From Nitriliruptoraceae bacterium (GTDB lineage: Bacteria > Actinomycetota > Nitriliruptoria > Nitriliruptorales > Nitriliruptoraceae), in NCBI GenBank assembly GCA_007118045.1, contig SKTG01000252.1:1-7795 (forward strand): a stretch of 7,795 nt of DNA. Reading direction: 5' to 3'. Shown here piece after piece: positions 1-6,515 of this stretch. Numbering within the stretch: position 1 is the stretch's first letter; each line of letters starts with the position of its first letter. A program made the translations under genes and the position numbers. The notes under the pieces were generated by a model. It had not been told where the DNA came from. It saw nothing but the letters and a program-made list of their open reading frames with translations, and made no database searches.

Positions 1-309
1 ACCGCCACCACGCCGCGCGACGCCGGCGCTCCGGCGCTGGTCGCCGTCGGGGCGCTGCTGCGCTCCCGCAGACGTCTCGTCACCGTCGGACGGCGGTGTC
101 GCGGCGTCGCGGTCCGACCGCTGCGCAGCATCGTCGGACCGCTGGGGCGTCGCGTCGCCGTCGGACCGCTGCGGCGATGCGTCGCCCGTGTCCATGATCA
201 GATCGATCAGGTCGGCCTTCCTCATGCGCTGGTAGCCGCGCAGCCCGAGGGTGCCCGCGATCTCTCGCAGCTCGGTCAGCGCCTTGTTCTCGAGGACGGT
301 GCGGTCCAT
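1..309 (-). CDS. rho: Transcription termination factor Rho, N-terminal part (runs off left edge)
   Basis: Rho is the hexameric RNA-dependent ATPase/helicase that ends transcription at C-rich, unstructured RNA. Only the first 103 codons are visible, and the gene continues beyond base 1. Residues about 5-38 fit the Rho N-terminal helical domain: a LTELREIAGTLGL helix, then GYQRMRKADLIDLI, the usual 'L..LR.IA..LGL.GY..MRK.DLI..I' pattern. From about residue 40 it turns into a hydrophilic Q/R/S/D-rich low-complexity stretch, as is usual for the insert between the N-terminal and RNA-binding domains in actinobacterial Rho. The RNA-binding and ATPase domains lie outside the window. The ATG at 309 is chosen because GGAG (316-319) sits 6 nt upstream and the helical domain starts right after it. 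Location downstream of thrB matches the actinobacterial hom-thrC-thrB-rho order. The identification rests on this short domain plus context. Confidence 0.88.
   Translation of the reverse strand, partial: MDRTVLENKALTELREIAGTLGLRGYQRMRKADLIDLIMDTGDASPQRSDGDATPQRSDDAAQRSDRDAATPPSDGDETSAGAQQRPDGDQRRSAGVARRGGG
84..171 (-). repeat. In-frame short repeats encoding QRSD units in the Rho insert
   Basis: On the plus strand the 13-mer CGTCGGACCGCTG occurs exactly at 132-144 and 159-171. Variants lie at 111-123 (ggtccgaccgctg) and 84-96 (cgtcggacggcgg). Spacings are 27, 21 and 27 nt, all multiples of three, so the reading frame of rho is kept. The minus-strand product is a run of QRSD or PSD units separated by D/A/G/T residues. 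This looks like a coding microrepeat in a disordered linker that expands or shrinks by slippage. Confidence 0.7.
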
Positions 310-430
310 CTGCGGCTCCGTGCGGGGAGTCGGGTGACGTCCGGACGCTCGGGCGTCTCGGAGCGCGGGTGGTCGTCGGTGCGCGTGGGAGGCCGTCGAC
401 GGCGTCCAGCGACGGACGCGCGACCTCGGC

Positions 431-460
431 GGGGAGGCGGAGCGGAGGAAGGAGAGGAAC
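431..460 (-). promoter_or_regulatory. C-rich pyrimidine tract in the rho leader (possible Rho-binding site)
   Basis: The 30 minus-strand bases from 460 to 431 contain 18 C, 9 T, 3 G and no A, with many CC, TC and CT steps. They lie about 120-150 nt upstream of the rho start codon. Rho's primary RNA sites prefer pyrimidine-C dinucleotides in C-rich, G-poor RNA, and rho genes are known to be autogenously attenuated in their leaders in enteric bacteria. A rut-like role is therefore an inference from composition and position only. It could equally be chance or the remnant of a purine-rich plus-strand tract. Confidence 0.35.
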
Positions 461-521
461 CGGACACGCCGAACCGGCACGGGGCGGAACCCTCGAACGA
501 ACGCTCCCCCGACGCACCGGG

Positions 522-545
522 CTTCGGCGGCCGGGCCCGCCGGAG
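522..545 (-). other. GC-rich stem-loop downstream of thrB
   Basis: The minus-strand RNA can pair bases 545-537 with 530-522 around a 6-nt loop (531-536). This gives six contiguous GC pairs next to the loop, then one mismatch and two more pairs. It lies about 125-150 nt after the thrB stop. No T-run follows, so it is not a textbook intrinsic terminator. It may be structure in the rho leader or a weak terminator. Confidence 0.3.
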
Positions 546-582
546 GCGACGTGGCCCACCCGGTCGCGGTCCCCGTGTCGGT

Positions 583-601
583 TCGCACCCGAGCGGTGCG
601 A
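583..601 (-). terminator. 7-bp hairpin after thrB, possible U-less terminator
   Basis: TCGCACC (583-589) and GGTGCGA (595-601) are perfect inverted repeats around a 5-nt loop (CGAGC). The hairpin is 68 nt past the thrB stop codon. It is followed on the minus strand by ACCGACACGG, with no T-run. Actinobacterial terminators often lack a U-tract, so a role in ending the thr transcript is possible. It could equally be part of the rho leader. Confidence 0.35.
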
Positions 602-668
602 CGACGCCACCGATGGTAGTCGGCGTCCACGCCCCCGGCTGACCGCGCCGACCGCGCGGGCCGTCGCC

Positions 669-1637
669 TCAGCTCACCTTGAGCTCGGGACACTGGACAC
701 AGCCGCCCCCACCCGCGAGAGCGCAGCCGTCGTCCGGGCACGACAGCGCGCCGCTGAGGTCGAAGGACAGCTCGAGCAGCGCGAAGCCGTGCGCCTCGGC
801 GATCGTGGCCACGGCAGCGCTCGCCGCGGCGTCCGTCGCGGGGACCGCGGTCATCACGCTGGGCCCCGCGCCGGACAACCAGGCATGGACGCCCTCCGCA
901 CGCAGGTCCGCGACGACCCGACCGCTGTGCCCCATCGTCTCCAGCCGCTCCGGTTCGTGCAGCCGGTCCCCGGCCGCTCCGACCGCCACGGGCCACTGCC
1001 CCGTCAACGCCCCGAGCACGTGTCCGGCGCGCCCCACCTGTTCGATCACGTCGCCCCGGCGCAGGGACTCCGGGAGCACGGCACGCGAGCTCGAGGTGGC
1101 CTGCCGGGCGTCCGGGACCAGCGCCAAGGGACGCAACCGGACGGCCGGGTTGACGCGCCGCACGATCAGCTGACCATCGTCTTCGCGCGCGCACGCGACC
1201 AGGCCACCGAGCAGCGCCGGTCCGACGTTGTCGGCGTGACCCTCGAGCTCCGCCGCGAGTCCGACGAGGTCGCGGTCCCCGACGGCGGTCGCGGTGAGCG
1301 CCCGGCCGAGGACCAGCCCGGCCACGATCGCCGCTGAGGAGGAACCGAGGCCGCGCTCGAAGGGGATGCGACAGGCCGTGACGAGCTGCACGTCCGGGAC
1401 CGCCACGTCGTGTCGCTCGCAGAAGGTGACCAGCGAACGCCAGATCAGGTTGTCGTCACCGCTCGGTACGACCTCGGCCGCGTCTCCCAGCACCGTCACG
1501 CGCTCCGCGGCGGCGCTGCGGGGTCGCGAACGGACCGCGAGGTGCAGGTCGACGGCGAAGCCGAAGACGTCGAAGCCCGCACCGATGTTCGCGGAGGTCG
1601 CGGGGACCTGCACGCTGTGATGGCGCAGCTCGGACAC
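669..1637 (-). CDS. thrB: Homoserine kinase (GHMP family) with Cys-rich C-terminal tail
   Basis: It phosphorylates L-homoserine with ATP to O-phosphohomoserine, the ThrC substrate, in the cytosol. The product has 322 residues. Seen in the protein: the N-terminal VPATSANIGAGFD segment (11-23), the ATP-binding GHMP motif PFERGLGSSSAA (92-103), EGHADNVGPALLGG (132-145), and the C-terminal glycine-rich AWLSGAGPSVMT (252-263). These are the three hallmark GHMP motifs in order. The GTG at 1637 is chosen because conserved sequence begins at once and GAGG (1645-1648) lies 7 nt upstream. A longer frame overlapping the E1 gene adds only unrelated residues. It starts 34 nt after the E1 stop, so the two are probably co-transcribed. 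The odd feature is the last ~25 residues, with cysteines at 300, 305, 313 and 316 (C-X4-C-X7-C-X2-C) separated by a glycine run, like a small metal-binding knuckle. I do not recall this in standard ThrB. Confidence 0.95.
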   Translation of the reverse strand: MSELRHHSVQVPATSANIGAGFDVFGFAVDLHLAVRSRPRSAAAERVTVLGDAAEVVPSGDDNLIWRSLVTFCERHDVAVPDVQLVTACRIPFERGLGSSSAAIVAGLVLGRALTATAVGDRDLVGLAAELEGHADNVGPALLGGLVACAREDDGQLIVRRVNPAVRLRPLALVPDARQATSSSRAVLPESLRRGDVIEQVGRAGHVLGALTGQWPVAVGAAGDRLHEPERLETMGHSGRVVADLRAEGVHAWLSGAGPSVMTAVPATDAAASAAVATIAEAHGFALLELSFDLSGALSCPDDGCALAGGGGCVQCPELKVS

Positions 1638-1644
1638 CGCGGGA

Positions 1645-1648
1645 CCTC
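1645..1648 (-). promoter_or_regulatory. Ribosome-binding site fixing the GTG start of thrB
   Basis: GAGG on the minus strand lies 7 nt before the GTG at 1637. It supports this GTG over upstream in-frame starts that would lie inside the E1 gene. Confidence 0.7.
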
Positions 1649-1671
1649 GATCGACGGGAGCGGGCCGCAGC

Positions 1672-3960
1672 CTACTCGGGACCGCCGGACGCCCCCCGGG
1701 CTCCCCGGGCGGTGCCTTCGGCTCCCAGGAGCCGCCCGACCCCGTCGACGACGTCGTGCTCCCCGAGCAGCACGGCGTCCGCGGCCGGCCCCAGCGGCAC
1801 GTAGCTGTCGTGCGAGCGCACCGAGCCGACGGGACGGCCGTACCCGTCCTCCGCGAGCCGGGCGACCACCGCGTCCGCCACACCGCCGGCGGTGGCGCGA
1901 CACTCGTCGGCCACCAGCACCGCCCCGCAGGCGGCGGCGTGCTCCGCGACCGCCGTGTGCGGCAACGGCGCCAGCCAGCGCAGGTCGAGCACCCGAGCCC
2001 CGATGCCCCGCTCCCCCAGGCGTCGGGCGGCTCGCAGGCACATCGGCAGACCGTTGGCGTACGTCACGAGCAGCACGTCGTCGCAGCCCGGGTGGTACAC
2101 GCCGACCTCCCCGGGCAGCAGCACCTCGTCCGGTCCGGGATGGTCGCGCAACCATCCCCCGTCCCCTGGCTCGTGGAGATCGCGGCGGTGGTAGAGCGCG
2201 ATCGGCTCGACCAGGGCGACCACGCGTCCATCGGTCGCCGCCATCGCCATGGCGCCACGCAGCAGGCGGGCCGCGTCGTCGCCGGTCGAGGGCACGGTGA
2301 TCGCGAGACCGGGGATGTCCCGCAGCGCACCGATCGAGTCGTCGTTGTGGAAGTGGCCACCGAACCCTCGCTGGTAGGCGAGACCCGGCAGGCGCACGAC
2401 CATCGGCGTGGTGAACGCCCCGGCGGAGAAGAACGACGTCGAGCAGGCCTCCCCGCGCAGCTGGTCCAGCGCGTTGTGGAGGTAGGAGAGGTACTGGATC
2501 TCCGGCACGGGCAGCATGCCGAGCAGTCCGAGACCCTGAGCGAGCCCGAGGATCGAGGTCTCGTCCAACAACGTGTCGAACACCCGCTGACCGCCGAACT
2601 GGCGCTGGAGACCGGCCGTCAGGCCGTACACGCCGCCCTTGGCCCCGACGTCCTGGCCGAAGACCAGTGCTTCCGGGCGGCGCAGCAGCTCGTCGTGCAA
2701 GGCCGCGTTGAGGTGCGCCGCCAGGGTGCGCTCGCTCGCGGCCGTGGCCTCCTCGGGCAGGCGGCGACCGTGAGCTCGACGACGGGTCCGCTCGTCGAGG
2801 TGGCGTGCGGCCAACTCGGCGCGGAGCCTCTCCGGTCGGTGGGGCGCGAGCGGTGCCGTGACCTCCTCGGCGGTGGCGAGGTGGGGTGTCCCGCGCAGCT
2901 CCGCCGCCGTCGTCCGCACGTCACGACGCACCCGCGCCACCAACTCGCCGAGCTGCTGCCGGGTCGCGGCGCCGGCGGCGAGCAGCTGTCGTGCCGTGCG
3001 CACCAGCGGATCCCTGGCCTCGGTCGTCTCGATGTCCTCGCGGGTGCGGTAGGCCACCTCGACGTCGCTGCCGGCGTGTCCCCACAGTCGGACCGTCTCC
3101 AGGTGCAGGAACACCGGGGCCCGTCGGTCACGCACCCGGTCCACGGCCGCCGCCGTGGCATCCCAGACCCGGTCGAGCTCCCCCGCGGCCGCGACGTAGG
3201 TCAGTCCCGGCAGCTCCCGGACGCTGCTGGCGACCCAGCCGCGTGGCGTGGGGGTCGAGATACCGATGCCGTTGTCCTCGCAGACGAACAGCAACGGCAC
3301 GGGCGCGCCCGTCCGGTGCGCCCACCGAGCGGAGTTGAGGGCCGTCAGCGTGCTCGCGTGGTTCAGGGAAGCGTCACCGAACGAGGCGACCACGATCGCG
3401 TCACCGGGGACGTCCGCCGCGGCGGGTGGGAGCACACCGAGCCGTCGACGCCGCCCGATCGCGACGGCGGTGCCCACCGCCTTCGGCAGGTGCGAGCCGA
3501 TCGTCGAGGTCTGCGGCACCACCCACCGCTCGCGGCTGCCCCAGACCTTGTGGCGGCCCTCGGCCACCGGGTCCTCCCGCGTGGCCATCAGGCTGTGCAA
3601 CACGTCGCGGACCTGGTGCTGCGCCCCCGCGCGGCGCGCCCGGGCGAGCACGAACGCGCCCGAGCGGTAGTGCAGCAACGCCGGGTCCGTCGGTCGGGTC
3701 AGCGCCCCGAGGGCCACGTCGTCCTCGTGGCCCGCCGAGGAGATGGTGTAGTAGCCGACGCCCTCGGCTCGCAGCTCGCGGGCCACGACGTCGAGCACCC
3801 GTGAGGTCAGCTGGTCCTCGAACGCTGCCACCGCCTCGGCGGCGCTGCACCGAGCGCCGGTCGTGAGCGCGGCAGCCGGGGACAGCCGCACGGCCGCCAC
3901 CGGAGCCTCGGCGATCGCCGCGTCCAGGGCGGCCTCGGCGATCGCCACCCGATCGACCAT
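1672..3960 (-). CDS. Fused alpha/beta E1 subunit of a thiamine-diphosphate 2-oxoacid dehydrogenase
   Basis: The 762-residue protein joins both halves of an E1 heterotetramer in one chain. E1 decarboxylates a 2-oxoacid on thiamine diphosphate and passes the acyl group to the lipoyl domain of an E2. Alpha half (about 45-345): SSAGHEDDVALG (74-85), LLHYRSGAF (95-103), the TPP/Mg motif GDAS (195-198) through EDN (228-230), and RLWGHAGSDVEVAYR (291-305), which resembles the catalytic-His loop of branched-chain E1 alpha. A charged linker follows (about 370-410). Beta half (about 411-745): FGQDVGAKGGVYGLT (434-448), FDTLLDE with the expected catalytic Glu at 467, GFGGHFHNDDS (532-542), and a C-terminal transketolase-like domain. 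ATG 3960 has GAGGAG (3968-3973) 7 nt upstream. Substrate cannot be read from sequence: branched-chain oxoacid, 2-oxobutyrate and pyruvate are all possible. No E2/E3 gene is in the window. Its position between thrC and thrB is unusual. The last ~15 residues are a low-complexity Gly/Ala/Arg tail. Confidence 0.9.
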   Translation of the reverse strand: MVDRVAIAEAALDAAIAEAPVAAVRLSPAAALTTGARCSAAEAVAAFEDQLTSRVLDVVARELRAEGVGYYTISSAGHEDDVALGALTRPTDPALLHYRSGAFVLARARRAGAQHQVRDVLHSLMATREDPVAEGRHKVWGSRERWVVPQTSTIGSHLPKAVGTAVAIGRRRRLGVLPPAAADVPGDAIVVASFGDASLNHASTLTALNSARWAHRTGAPVPLLFVCEDNGIGISTPTPRGWVASSVRELPGLTYVAAAGELDRVWDATAAAVDRVRDRRAPVFLHLETVRLWGHAGSDVEVAYRTREDIETTEARDPLVRTARQLLAAGAATRQQLGELVARVRRDVRTTAAELRGTPHLATAEEVTAPLAPHRPERLRAELAARHLDERTRRRAHGRRLPEEATAASERTLAAHLNAALHDELLRRPEALVFGQDVGAKGGVYGLTAGLQRQFGGQRVFDTLLDETSILGLAQGLGLLGMLPVPEIQYLSYLHNALDQLRGEACSTSFFSAGAFTTPMVVRLPGLAYQRGFGGHFHNDDSIGALRDIPGLAITVPSTGDDAARLLRGAMAMAATDGRVVALVEPIALYHRRDLHEPGDGGWLRDHPGPDEVLLPGEVGVYHPGCDDVLLVTYANGLPMCLRAARRLGERGIGARVLDLRWLAPLPHTAVAEHAAACGAVLVADECRATAGGVADAVVARLAEDGYGRPVGSVRSHDSYVPLGPAADAVLLGEHDVVDGVGRLLGAEGTARGARGASGGPE

Positions 3961-3967
3961 GCCGCGT

Positions 3968-3973
3968 CTCCTC
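3968..3973 (-). promoter_or_regulatory. Strong ribosome-binding site of the E1 fusion gene
   Basis: GAGGAG lies 7 nt before the ATG at 3960 and is the best Shine-Dalgarno match in the window. The E1 gene is thus set up for independent, efficient translation rather than coupling to thrC. Confidence 0.75.
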
Positions 3974-3996
3974 GCCCCTCGACGTCGGTGACCGGC

Positions 3997-4018
3997 GGGC
4001 CGGGTCGCGGCCCGGCCC
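3997..4018 (-). other. 8-bp all-GC hairpin between thrC and the E1 gene
   Basis: GGGCCGGG (3997-4004) and CCCGGCCC (4011-4018) form a perfect 8-bp stem with a 6-nt loop. It begins 11 nt after the thrC stop codon (minus strand). No T-run follows, and the E1 ribosome-binding site comes about 23 nt later. It may slow or partly terminate transcription, or protect the 3' end of a processed hom-thrC mRNA. Function is inferred. Confidence 0.45.
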
Positions 4019-4029
4019 CGACCGTGTCC

Positions 4030-5121
4030 TCAGATCAGCCGCAACGCCGCCGCCGCTTCGTCGCGATCAGCCGGGATCGTGACGGGTTCTGCGGCGCCGG
4101 AGATGGCCCACTCGGGGTCCTTGAGCCCGTGCCCCGTCAGCACGCACACGACCGTCTGACCCGCCTCGAGATCACCCCGGTCATGGAGGTCGAGCAACCC
4201 CGCGATCGAGGCCGCCGACGCCATCTCGGCGAAGACGCCGTGCCGCGCGATGCGGCGGAAACCCGCCAGGATCTGCCGGTCCGTCACGGCGCGGATCGAG
4301 CCGCCCGACTCCTCCGCGGCGGCGACGGCCTGGTCCCACGACGCCGGGTTGCCGATCCGGATCGCGGTCGCGATCGTCTGCGGCTTGTCCACCTTGGCGC
4401 CCTGCACGATCGGCGCGGCTCCGGCTGCCTGGTAACCGCGCATCACGGGCAACGACGCGATGAGACCGTCGGCGTGGTACTCCCGGTACCCGCGCCAGTA
4501 GGCGGTGATGTTGCCGGCGTTGCCGACCGGCATCACGTGCACGTCCGGGGCACGGCCGAGCTGGTCCGCGACCTCCCACGCCGCGCTCCGCTGCCCGTCG
4601 ATGCGGTACGGGTTGACCGAGTTGACGAGCTCAACGGGGTATGCCTCCGCAAGCTCTCGACAGATCGTGAGAGCCTGGTCGAAGTTGCCGTCGATCTGGA
4701 TGACCTGCGCCCCGTGGACCAGCGCCTGGGCGAGCTTGCCGAGGGCGATCTTGCCCGCCGGCACGATGACGCCGGCCGTCATGCCCGCCTTGGCCGCGTA
4801 GGCGGCGGCCGAGGCGGACGTGTTGCCCGTCGAAGCGCAGATCACGGCCTCGTTGCCGGCTTCGACGGCCTTGGAGATCGCCATCGTCATGCCGCGGTCC
4901 TTGAAGGACCCGGTCGGGTTCGAACCGTCGAACTTGACGTGCACCTCGCAGCCGGTGAGCTCCGAGAGGTGTTCCGAGTGGATCAGCGGTGTGCCCCCCT
5001 CCCGCAGGGTCACCACCGGCGTCGCATCCGAGACCGGCATACGGGCCCGGTACTCCTCGATGATCCCTCGCCACATGTGGCTGCGCGCCAGTGACGAGCG
5101 GGGTGGCGCGGCAGCGGTCAT
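4030..5121 (-). CDS. thrC: Threonine synthase
   Basis: It is a PLP enzyme that converts O-phosphohomoserine and water to L-threonine and phosphate, the last step of the pathway. The 363-residue length suits the short actinobacterial/Bacillus-type enzyme. Visible motifs: EGGTPLIHSEHLS (41-53), the PLP-lysine motif DGSNPTGSFKDRGM with Lys74, the STGNTSASAAAYAA loop (97-110), the phosphate-binding PVGNAGNITAYW (198-209), and VLTGHGLKDP (327-336) near the C-terminus. The ATG at 5121 shares ATGA with the hom stop codon, a 4-nt overlap that implies translational coupling. GAGG (5132-5135) lies 10 nt upstream inside hom. An in-frame upstream start reaching 5277 would add 52 Arg/Gly-rich residues lying wholly over the 3' end of hom and is not credible. 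All catalytic elements look intact. Confidence 0.97.
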   Translation of the reverse strand: MTAAAPPRSSLARSHMWRGIIEEYRARMPVSDATPVVTLREGGTPLIHSEHLSELTGCEVHVKFDGSNPTGSFKDRGMTMAISKAVEAGNEAVICASTGNTSASAAAYAAKAGMTAGVIVPAGKIALGKLAQALVHGAQVIQIDGNFDQALTICRELAEAYPVELVNSVNPYRIDGQRSAAWEVADQLGRAPDVHVMPVGNAGNITAYWRGYREYHADGLIASLPVMRGYQAAGAAPIVQGAKVDKPQTIATAIRIGNPASWDQAVAAAEESGGSIRAVTDRQILAGFRRIARHGVFAEMASAASIAGLLDLHDRGDLEAGQTVVCVLTGHGLKDPEWAISGAAEPVTIPADRDEAAAALRLI

Positions 5122-6413
5122 GAGTCGAACACCTCGGCTTCCACCCGGAGCACGCTGGCGACGCTGCGGACGCTGTCGATCGCGGTGACGCTCTCGACCG
5201 TCGCCCGCAGGTCGGCCTCCCGGGCGCGGTGGGTGATCAGCACCAGCTGCGCCGAGTCCCCACCGCCCTCCTGCCACACCTGGGCGATCGAGACGTCGTG
5301 CTCCCCGAAGGCGGTCGCCACGCGGGCGAGCACGCCCGCCGCGTCCTCGACGTCGAGGAGCAGGTAGTACTGCGTGCTCAGCTCCTCGATCGGCCGGATC
5401 GACTTCGCCCGGTGCTGTGACTCCGTCGGGCCCCGGACGGTCTGCAGCAGGTTGCGCGCCACGTCGATGACGTCGCCCACCACCGCCGCGCCCGTCGGCA
5501 TGGCCCCGGCACCACGCCCGTAGAACATCAGCTCCCCGGTCGCCCAGGCCTCCACGTAGACGGCGTTGAACGAGCCGCGGACGCTGGCGAGCGGATGGGT
5601 CTTCGGCAGGAACGCCGGGTGCACGCGGACGGCCACCCGATCGTCGGCCTCGCTGGCGATCCCCACGAGCTTGATCACGTAGCCCAGCCGGTCGGCCACG
5701 CGGATGTCGGTCGCGTTGACCGACTCGATGCCCTGCGTGAACACGTCGTCGGCGTGGACGGCCGTGTCGAAGGCCAGCGACGCCAGGATCGCGGCCTTCG
5801 CCGCGGCGTCGTGGCCGCCCACGTCGGCGGTGGGGTCGGCCTCCGCGTAGCCGAGCGCCTGCGCGTCGGCCAGCACGGCCTCGTAGTCCGCCCCCTCCTC
5901 GGTCATCCGGGTCAGGATGTAGTTGGTCGTGCCGTTGAGGATCCCGACGACCCGCTCCACGCGGTCGCCCGCCAACGATTCCTTCATCGGCTTGATGATC
6001 GGGATTGCTCCGGCGACCGCGGCCTCGTAGGCCAGGTCGACACCGGCGGCCCGGGCGGCCGCGAAGAGCTCGGGGCCCTCGTGCGCCACCAGCTCCTTGT
6101 TGGCGGTGACCACCGGCTTGCCCAGCTCGAGCGCCCGACGGATCAGCGATCCCGCCGGATCACGACCCCCCATCACCTCCACGACGATGTCGACGTCGTC
6201 GGCCGCCACGACCTCCTCCGGGTCGGTCGTGAACGCCTCGGACGGCAGCCCCAGGCCACGGTCCCGGTCCAGGTCGCGCACGGCGACCCGGGTCAGCTCG
6301 AGCTTGGCTCCGGTGCGTGCCGTGATGTCGTCAGCCTCGCGCGCGAGGATCGTGGCGACACCACCGCCGACGGTGCCGCACCCGAGCATGCCAAGACGGA
6401 TGACACGGTCCAC
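5118..6413 (-). CDS. hom: Homoserine dehydrogenase with C-terminal ACT domain
   Basis: It reduces L-aspartate semialdehyde to L-homoserine with NAD(P)H, the branch step to threonine and methionine. The 431-residue protein shows the Rossmann nucleotide-binding motif GCGTVG (11-16), VVTANKELVAHEG (101-113), the family signature GILNGTTNYILTRM (157-170), and the catalytic block ADPTADVGGHDAAAK (192-206) with Asp202 and Lys206. The final ~80 residues (about 348-428) look like an ACT domain, the usual site of feedback inhibition by threonine in this form. It is a stand-alone enzyme, not fused to aspartokinase. The start is GTG at 6413: the Rossmann strand begins a few residues later and AGGA (6421-6424) lies 7 nt upstream. 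Its stop overlaps the thrC start. It heads the thr genes in this window. Confidence 0.97.
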   Translation of the reverse strand: MDRVIRLGMLGCGTVGGGVATILAREADDITARTGAKLELTRVAVRDLDRDRGLGLPSEAFTTDPEEVVAADDVDIVVEVMGGRDPAGSLIRRALELGKPVVTANKELVAHEGPELFAAARAAGVDLAYEAAVAGAIPIIKPMKESLAGDRVERVVGILNGTTNYILTRMTEEGADYEAVLADAQALGYAEADPTADVGGHDAAAKAAILASLAFDTAVHADDVFTQGIESVNATDIRVADRLGYVIKLVGIASEADDRVAVRVHPAFLPKTHPLASVRGSFNAVYVEAWATGELMFYGRGAGAMPTGAAVVGDVIDVARNLLQTVRGPTESQHRAKSIRPIEELSTQYYLLLDVEDAAGVLARVATAFGEHDVSIAQVWQEGGGDSAQLVLITHRAREADLRATVESVTAIDSVRSVASVLRVEAEVFDS

Positions 6414-6420
6414 GAAGCGA

Positions 6421-6424
6421 TCCT
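6421..6424 (-). promoter_or_regulatory. Ribosome-binding site fixing the GTG start of hom
   Basis: AGGA on the minus strand lies 7 nt before GTG 6413. No ATG upstream in the 102-bp gap offers a better start. Confidence 0.65.
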
Positions 6425-6480
6425 GACGGGAGCGGGAACGTGGCTCGAGACTACCCGTCCGAGGTCCCGGTCCGTCGGGG

Positions 6481-6493
6481 CGTGGGACCCACG
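6481..6493. promoter_or_regulatory. Inverted repeat in the gap upstream of hom
   Basis: CGTGGG-A-CCCACG is a perfect 6-bp dyad around one central base, 68-80 nt upstream of the hom GTG in the 102-bp gap after the epimerase gene. A second weaker dyad (GCTCC 6497-6501 with GGAGC 6509-6513) adjoins it, just after the epimerase stop. The first could be an operator for the hom promoter. The second could be a weak hairpin at the end of the epimerase transcript. Neither is followed by a T-run, and no regulator can be named. Confidence 0.3.
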
Positions 6494-6515
6494 GTCGCTC
6501 CGATCCCCGGAGCCG

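Larger units (their letters stand above)
310..668 (-). other. thrB-rho intergenic region (putative rho leader)
   Basis: These ~360 bases hold no convincing gene: open frames here have arginine/proline-rich translations without a domain and without a fitting ribosome-binding site. Read in the direction of rho, the first part (668-520) is GC-rich and can fold into short hairpins. The middle (460-431) is a pyrimidine tract, and the last ~120 nt lead to the GGAG ribosome-binding site at 316-319. A promoter for rho is expected here but I cannot point to a clear -35/-10 pair. The region probably contains both the end of the thr transcript and the rho leader. Confidence 0.6.

Noticed and set aside
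80..610. 176-codon minus-strand open frame across the rho start and leader
   Set aside because: It is in a different frame from rho, with an Arg/Pro-rich translation and no motif or ribosome-binding site.
1638..1883. 82-codon N-terminal extension of thrB
   Set aside because: It overlaps the E1 3' end and encodes Arg/Ser-rich sequence. The homoserine kinase fold starts right after the GTG at 1637, which has its own ribosome-binding site.
1756..3804. Plus-strand open frame of 682 codons antisense to the E1 gene
   Set aside because: It mirrors the conserved E1 coding sequence, has no recognisable motif, and is a third-position GC artefact.
5122..5277. 52-codon N-terminal extension of threonine synthase
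   Set aside because: It lies wholly within the hom ACT-domain coding region. The ATGA overlap and family length support the start at 5121.
6448..6453. TAGTCT as a -10 box for hom (minus strand)
   Set aside because: No reasonable -35 element lies at 16-18 nt (GACGGA at best), so the match is too weak to call a promoter.
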